Assembly (NCBI GenBank): GCA_051011595.1
Contig: JBPCTQ010000064.1
Span: 1-8,709 of the forward strand
DNA from: JAOUEE01 sp051011595
GTDB lineage: Bacteria > Actinomycetota > Acidimicrobiia > Acidimicrobiales > SHLQ01
Direction: 5' to 3'
Length of the DNA stretch: 8,709 bases
The position numbers and the translations under genes are program-made. The notes under the pieces were generated by a model. That model was given only the letters and a program-made list of their open reading frames with translations, was not told where the DNA came from and made no database searches. Below are positions 5,233 to 8,709 of this stretch, one piece after another (position 1 is the stretch's first letter; each line of letters starts with the position of its first letter).

Positions 5233-6213
5233 ATGATGCTGGTCCGCTTCGACATGCGGTCGCCGGAGGCATCGCCCACCGAACGCGCCGATCTGTATCA
5301 GGCGGCAGTCGAGATGAGTGTGTGGGCCGAGGCCCACGGCGCGCTCACCGTGGTGCTGTCCGAACACCATGCGTCCCCGGATGGGTATCTTCCGGCCCCG
5401 CTGGTGTTGGCCGGCGCCATCGCCGCCCGCACCAAGACACTGCCCATCACTGTCGGAGCCGTGCTGGCGGCGTTGCACGACCCCGTGGCACTCGCCGAGC
5501 AGATGGTTGTGCTCGATCACCTGAGTCGTGGGCGGATCAGCTACACCATCGAGCTCGGCTACCGGCCGATCGAGTACGAGATGTTCGGGCGCGACTTCAA
5601 TCGACGGGGAAGGCGTATGGACGAGGTCATCGCCGTCCTCCAGCAGGCCCTCACCGGCCAGTCCTTCACGTACGGCGAGCGACCGGTGCAGGTGACGCCG
5701 GCATCGTTCACGCCGGGCGGACCGATGATCAACTACGGAGGCGGCAGTGTCGCCGCCGCCCGCCGCGCCGGGCGGTTCGGCCTGGGTTTCATGGGTGAGG
5801 GGTCCGACGATCCCGGCCGCCTCGAGGACGAGTACCGGCGGGCGGCCTCCGAGGCCGGCCACGAGCCCGGCCTGTTCTACGTACCCGAACCCGGCTCGGC
5901 CACGGCGGTGGTGGTGGCCGCCGATGTCGATCGGGGGTGGGACACCTACGGCCCCTACCTGCTCCACGACGCCCAGATGTACGGCCAGTGGATGGGGGCC
6001 GAGAAGGCGGCGGCCGCCGGGTCGGCGGCCCGCACGGTCGACGAGCTACGGGCCGAGGACGGCAACTACCGCGTCGTCGACCCGGCCGGGGCCCGCGAGG
6101 TCATCGCCACCCAGGGTGTGTTGCCGTTGTTCCCCTTGGTCGGCGGCACCCCGCCCGAGCTGGCCTGGCAATCGCTCGAGTTGGTGGCCGACCAGGTGCT
6201 GACCCATGACTGA
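5233..6213 (+). CDS. LLM-class flavin/F420-dependent oxidoreductase (luciferase-like), copy 1
   Basis: The product is 326 residues with a bacterial-luciferase-like TIM barrel. Landmarks are SEHHASPDGYLPAPL (43-57), an ITVGAVLAALHDPVALAEQ stretch (72-90), the LDHLSRGR motif (94-101) and an ELGY-x-x-x-EYEMFG segment (107-119) with downstream Arg-rich residues. In this superfamily such segments bind FMN or coenzyme F420 and define monooxygenases or hydride-transfer enzymes; cofactor and substrate cannot be decided here. It opens a three-gene operon; its last 8 nt overlap the DinB-like gene. It shares the same motif order with the third gene of the operon, so they are paralogues. Two adjacent ATGs (5233 and 5236) are possible starts; an AGAAGG ten nt before the first supports 5233. 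Confidence 0.9.
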   Translation: MMLVRFDMRSPEASPTERADLYQAAVEMSVWAEAHGALTVVLSEHHASPDGYLPAPLVLAGAIAARTKTLPITVGAVLAALHDPVALAEQMVVLDHLSRGRISYTIELGYRPIEYEMFGRDFNRRGRRMDEVIAVLQQALTGQSFTYGERPVQVTPASFTPGGPMINYGGGSVAAARRAGRFGLGFMGEGSDDPGRLEDEYRRAASEAGHEPGLFYVPEPGSATAVVVAADVDRGWDTYGPYLLHDAQMYGQWMGAEKAAAAGSAARTVDELRAEDGNYRVVDPAGAREVIATQGVLPLFPLVGGTPPELAWQSLELVADQVLTHD

Positions 6214-6682
6214 CGAAGGTTTGCCCAAGCGGGCCGGCGACGAGCGGTCACTGCTGATCGACACCCTCGACTACCTCCGTCGCTCCCTCCTACGAAACCT
6301 CGACGGGCTCGATGAGGAGACCCTGCGTCGTCCCGGCGTGGCATCGGGGACCAGTCTGCTCGGCCTGGTCGACCATCTCGCCGGCGCCGAAGCCATCTGG
6401 ATCGTGTTCGTGTTCGAAGGCTCCGACGAGGTCATTCCCTCGGGTGAGGTCGCGGTGGGCGATCGGACCTTGGCCGAGATCCTGGCTGACTGGGAACGCT
6501 ACGCCGCCCGCACCGACCGGGCGGCGGCCGGCAACGACCTCGATGCGCTGTCGCAGCGCCCCACCGACGAGGGACCGGTCACCTTGCGCTGGATCCTCGT
6601 GCATCTCATCGAGGAGATCGCCCGTCACGCCGGCCACGCCGACATCATTCGTGAACAAATCGACGGTTCAGTCGGTCGATGA
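6206..6682 (+). CDS. DinB-superfamily protein, DUF664 type (putative metal-dependent, thiol-linked enzyme)
   Basis: The product is 158 residues forming the four-helix bundle of the DinB/YfiT group. The DUF664 signature is clear: ERSLLIDTLDYLRRSLL (13-29), LRRPGVASGTSLLGLVDHLAGAE (40-62, described by position) and TLRWILVHLIEEIARHAGH (126-144). Likely metal ligands are His57, His133 or His141 and His144; three His from two helices hold Zn or Ni in relatives. Some actinobacterial relatives use mycothiol as co-substrate, but for this subfamily the reaction is unknown. The ATG at 6206 has an AGGTG seven nt upstream and overlaps the first oxidoreductase gene by 8 nt; its TGA overlaps the second by ATGA. 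It is therefore almost certainly co-translated with both and may act on the same compound or detoxify a product. Confidence 0.86.
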   Translation: MTDEGLPKRAGDERSLLIDTLDYLRRSLLRNLDGLDEETLRRPGVASGTSLLGLVDHLAGAEAIWIVFVFEGSDEVIPSGEVAVGDRTLAEILADWERYAARTDRAAAGNDLDALSQRPTDEGPVTLRWILVHLIEEIARHAGHADIIREQIDGSVGR

Positions 6683-7656
6683 GAGCGGGCATCTACCTCG
6701 ACGGCCGAAACCCCGAGGCCTGGGCAAAACCGTGGCCCGACTTCTACAGCGACCAGATCGAGCTGGTCATCGAGGCCGAGCGGCTCGGTGCCGATTCGGT
6801 GTGGCTCAGCGAGCACCACCTCTTCGACGATGGTTATCTGCCGCAGCCGTTGACCTTCGCCGCGGCCTTGGCGGCGGTGACCGACCGAATCCGGCTCGGG
6901 ACAGCGGTGCTGTTGGCGCCACTCTGGAACCCGGCTCGGCTGGCCGAGGAGATCGCCGTGGTCGACAACCTGAGCAACGGTCGCCTCACCATCGGGCTGG
7001 GCGCCGGGTACTCGGCACCGGAGTTCGAGTTGTACGGCTCGCCGACGGCGAGGCGCTACGGCCGGACCGACGAGCTGGTGCGTGAGTTGCGGCGACTGCT
7101 CGGACCCGGCGGGCCCATCACCCCACCGGCGCTCCAGCAACCACCCGAGGTGTGGCTCGGGTATCAGGGACCTCAGGGTGCCCGCCGAGCCGGGTTGCTG
7201 GGTGCACCACTGCTGTCGCTGAACCCGTCGTCGTTGGCGCCCTACCGGGAAGCACTGTCCGAGGCCGGCCACGGCGCGGATGCGGCCCGAATGGCGGGTG
7301 TGGTCACCGTGGTGGTGGCCGACGATCCCGACGACGCGTTCGAGCGGGTGTTGCCTCACGCCCTCCATCAGATCAACACCTACCGGGAGGCAGCGGCGGC
7401 AGGCACCGGTCGAACGCCCAGCCCGGTCACGGCCGAGAAGCTCCGCACCGCTCGCCACGAACACACCGGCGTGGTGTCGCCCCTCGAAGTGATGACTTCC
7501 GACCGGACCATCGAGTGGTTGCGAGGCCGGGTGGCCGATCTTCCGGTGGAGGAGGTCTTCTGCTGGGCCTCGGTGGCCGGCATGCCCGACGAGCTGGTGC
7601 AACGTCATCTGGAGCTCTGGCTCGGCGAGGTCAGGCCGGCCATCGCCGACTGGTGA
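6679..7656 (+). CDS. LLM-class flavin/F420-dependent oxidoreductase (luciferase-like), copy 2
   Basis: The product is 325 residues, again a luciferase-like TIM barrel. It has VWLSEHHLFDDGYLPQPL (41-58), IRLGTAVLLAPLWNPARLAEE (71-91, by position), VVDNLSNGRLTIGLGAGY (94-111) and a GYQGPQGARRAG segment (161-172) where relatives contact the cofactor phosphate. The GLGAGY motif after the SxGR strand is the more canonical of the two copies. Copy 1 has IELGY there, so the two may differ in cofactor or substrate. The ATG at 6679 overlaps the DUF664 stop as ATGA and has no strong Shine-Dalgarno, pointing to translational coupling. The gene converges on the ferredoxin gene with 3 nt between stop codons. 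Confidence 0.91.
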   Translation: MRAGIYLDGRNPEAWAKPWPDFYSDQIELVIEAERLGADSVWLSEHHLFDDGYLPQPLTFAAALAAVTDRIRLGTAVLLAPLWNPARLAEEIAVVDNLSNGRLTIGLGAGYSAPEFELYGSPTARRYGRTDELVRELRRLLGPGGPITPPALQQPPEVWLGYQGPQGARRAGLLGAPLLSLNPSSLAPYREALSEAGHGADAARMAGVVTVVVADDPDDAFERVLPHALHQINTYREAAAAGTGRTPSPVTAEKLRTARHEHTGVVSPLEVMTSDRTIEWLRGRVADLPVEEVFCWASVAGMPDELVQRHLELWLGEVRPAIADW

Positions 7657-7659
7657 GCT

Positions 7660-7863
7660 TCAGTCCGAGATGGTGATGGCGTCTTCGGGGCAGTTGGCGG
7701 CGCCCACCCGAGCCTGCTCGCGCAGCTCGTGGGAGGCCCCGTCGCTGAGATCGTGGTTGATCACCACGCAGTAACCGTCGTCGTCGGGTTCGAAGACACC
7801 GGGGGCCAGGACGTAGCAGCGACCGTGTCCGGTACAGATGCCGCGATCAACGGAGATCTTCAT
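7660..7863 (-). CDS. small [3Fe-4S] ferredoxin
   Basis: The product is 67 residues. The cluster motif is Cys10-TGH-GR-Cys16 (C-x2-H-x2-C) with the distal Cys58-Pro59. In 4Fe ferredoxins the central position (here His13) is Cys; its replacement by His or Gly marks the single-cluster ferredoxins common in actinobacteria that feed electrons to cytochrome P450 or Rieske oxygenases. The DDDGY turn (27-31) and terminal EDAITISD are also family-typical. Cys32 is extra and probably not a ligand. A good Shine-Dalgarno (AGGAAG, minus strand 7875-7870) lies 6 nt before the ATG. No P450 or ferredoxin reductase gene is in the window. The neighbours are the oxidoreductase operon (convergent) and a 2-oxoglutarate oxygenase gene (divergent). 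Confidence 0.93.
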   Translation of the reverse strand: MKISVDRGICTGHGRCYVLAPGVFEPDDDGYCVVINHDLSDGASHELREQARVGAANCPEDAITISD

Positions 7864-7869
7864 GGACTA

Positions 7870-7875
7870 CTTCCT
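7870..7875 (-). promoter_or_regulatory. Shine-Dalgarno (AGGAAG) of the ferredoxin gene
   Basis: AGGAAG on the minus strand stands 6 nt before the ATG at 7863, close to ideal spacing. It is one of the clearest ribosome binding sites in the window. Confidence 0.7.
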
Positions 7876-7922
7876 AGCGGGGATCGACGGTGCCATGGCG
7901 TCAGTCGCCCTTCTCTGCCGTT

Positions 7923-7964
7923 CTGGCGGTACAACGCGTCATACGTGACGCGCTCCATCGCCAG
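7923..7964. repeat. palindrome unit 1 (imperfect hairpin)
   Basis: Arms CTGGCGGTACAACGCGTCA and TGACGCGCTCCATCGCCAG enclose the loop TACG. Fifteen of 19 positions pair normally and one more could wobble (G7929 with T7958); the mismatches cluster in the middle of the stem. The inner 7 pairs (CGCGTCA with TGACGCG) and the outer 6 are intact. Confidence 0.75.
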
Positions 7965-7982
7965 TTCGATCGCGTTGCCGTT

Positions 7983-8024
7983 CTGGCGGTCCAGCGCGTC
8001 ATAGGTGACGCGCTGTACCGCCAG
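7983..8024. repeat. palindrome unit 2 (near-perfect hairpin)
   Basis: Arms CTGGCGGTCCAGCGCGTCA and TGACGCGCTGTACCGCCAG enclose the loop TAGG; 18 of 19 positions pair, the only mismatch being C7991 against T8016. Such a GC-rich stem should be very stable as single-stranded DNA or RNA. Confidence 0.85.
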
Positions 8025-8063
8025 TTCGGTCAGGGTTGGCGTGGGCCTGACATCATGGGCGGC

Positions 8064-8709
8064 ATGGCCGACGCACCTGTGCTGCTCACGACCCGTCAGA
8101 TGGCCCAGTTCGTGACCGACGGCTACCTCCGCTTCGACGCACTCGTCCCCGACGACATCAACACCCGGGTGCTCGACGAGATCAACCGGCTGAAGGACGA
8201 AAGGTGGGCCCCGGAGGGATTGAAGCCGCCCGACACCGGCACACCGTTCTCGGGCTGTTATCCCGATCCGTCGGCCATCGGGGCGTACCTTCGCCTGCCC
8301 GAGGTGGCCGGCATGGTGGCGTCACTGGTGGGGCTCGACTGCACGTTCGATCATGACTTCACCCATCACCTCGAAGCGGGCAGCACCTACCTTCAACCGC
8401 TGCACGTCGACGCGGTGACCGACAGTGCCGACCTGGCGTTCGACATCCAACTCTTCTACTTCCCCCACGAGGTTGTCCCCGGCGAAGGCGGCACCCGGTT
8501 CGTGCCCGGAAGCCATCTACGACGGGTGATCTCAGCCGGCCTCGACCGGTATCAGCACATCGTGGGCGAGCAGCAGTATTCGGGGCCGGCGGGCACCGTG
8601 CTGGTGTTCCACCACGGCATGTGGCACGCCGGTCAGCCCAATGCCGGCAGTTCCGACCGGTGGATGCACAAGGTCCGACTGAACCCCACCCGCCCCCAGG
8701 TGCTGGGAT
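8064..8709 (+). CDS. PhyH (phytanoyl-CoA dioxygenase) family Fe(II)/2-oxoglutarate oxygenase, 3' end outside window
   Basis: The frame is open to the right edge, showing 215 residues. The PhyH double-stranded beta-helix is visible: an N-terminal helix and LTTRQMAQFVTDGYLRFDAL (8-27), the iron-binding H-x-D motif in PLHVDA (His114, Asp116), a GEGGTRFVPGSH strand-turn (140-151), and WHAGQPN (187-193) with distal His188 followed by Arg199, the likely 2-oxoglutarate carboxylate ligand. All expected catalytic residues are present, so this is probably an active hydroxylase; the substrate is unknown. Family members hydroxylate lipids, ectoine or natural products. The start is uncertain: an ATG at 8055 lies in frame three codons upstream, and neither has a clear Shine-Dalgarno. 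8064 is preferred because the family core begins soon after. The gene diverges from the ferredoxin gene across the palindrome pair. Confidence 0.88.
   Translation, partial: MADAPVLLTTRQMAQFVTDGYLRFDALVPDDINTRVLDEINRLKDERWAPEGLKPPDTGTPFSGCYPDPSAIGAYLRLPEVAGMVASLVGLDCTFDHDFTHHLEAGSTYLQPLHVDAVTDSADLAFDIQLFYFPHEVVPGEGGTRFVPGSHLRRVISAGLDRYQHIVGEQQYSGPAGTVLVFHHGMWHAGQPNAGSSDRWMHKVRLNPTRPQVLG

Larger units (their letters stand above)
7916..8028. repeat. tandem direct repeat, two 60-bp-spaced palindromic units
   Basis: The block 7916-7968 recurs at 7976-8028 with 47 of 53 bases identical, a period of exactly 60 bp. Each copy is itself a long inverted repeat: 7923-7964 and 7983-8024, both with 19-nt arms and a 4-nt loop. 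The pair fills most of the roughly 200-bp spacer between the 5' ends of the ferredoxin and PhyH-like genes; the remainder of that spacer shows no gene. There is no transposase and no T-tract. Since both flanking genes point away from it, the pair is not a terminator for either. It may be a REP- or MITE-like element, or a double operator. Confidence 0.85.

Noticed and set aside
5215..5967. A 250-codon minus-strand open frame opposite the first oxidoreductase gene
   Set aside because: It is antisense to a gene with clear luciferase-family motifs, and its His/Gly-rich translation has no recognisable family.
7729..8004. A 91-codon + strand frame crossing the repeat region
   Set aside because: It starts antisense to the ferredoxin gene and is stopped inside repeat unit 2 by TAG in the loop. 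There is no family motif; the repeated LPFWR segments only reflect the 60-bp period being a multiple of three.
7916..8028. CRISPR array or rho-independent terminator at the tandem repeat
   Set aside because: Only two units exist, the spacing between palindromes is itself part of the repeat, and there is no cas gene. A terminator is unlikely because both neighbouring genes start here and point away, and no T-run follows either stem.

Overview
The window is high-GC DNA (about two thirds G+C by eye) with tightly packed genes and strong G/C preference at third codon positions. The families present are typical of Actinomycetota: luciferase-like flavin/F420 oxidoreductases, a DUF664-type DinB protein, a [3Fe-4S] ferredoxin, a Thr/Ser/Pro-linked lipoprotein and TANNNT-type -10 elements. 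An acidimicrobiial or related uncultured actinobacterium is a reasonable guess, but no marker gene settles it. No mobile element, tRNA, rRNA or CRISPR array was seen.

Layout. (1) The left edge holds the last 35 codons of a + strand gene, possibly a family 2 glycosyltransferase. (2) Positions 111-3958 are a minus-strand operon. Read 5' to 3' it encodes a Crp/Fnr regulator, a TIM-barrel sugar-phosphate isomerase/epimerase-like protein, a D-2-hydroxyacid dehydrogenase and a solute-binding lipoprotein of the branched-chain amino-acid type. The first three genes have junctions of +1 and -4 nt; the last follows after 32 nt that contain a small hairpin. This looks like a self-regulated uptake and catabolism unit for a small hydroxyacid or sugar-derived compound, with no permease in view. 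(3) Diverging from it is an MTH1-like NUDIX hydrolase (4045-4572), which converges on a nitrobindin-like heme-barrel protein (4588-5160, minus). (4) A 72-nt divergent control region carries a perfect 8-bp inverted repeat whose two arms each contain a TACGGT -10-like hexamer facing outward. It leads into a + strand operon (5233-7656) of two paralogous luciferase-like oxidoreductases with a DUF664/DinB gene between them; all three genes overlap end to start. (5) A minus-strand [3Fe-4S] ferredoxin (7660-7863) is separated from a truncated PhyH-like Fe(II)/2-oxoglutarate oxygenase (8064 to the window end, +) by about 200 bp. That spacer contains two tandem 60-bp units, each folding as a 42-nt palindrome.

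The most unusual structure is this tandem palindrome pair at 7916-8028. Its four arms point to one ancestral perfect palindrome. It could be a REP/MITE-like element or a double operator between two redox genes. The genes themselves belong to recognisable families, and no wholly new multi-gene system is evident.
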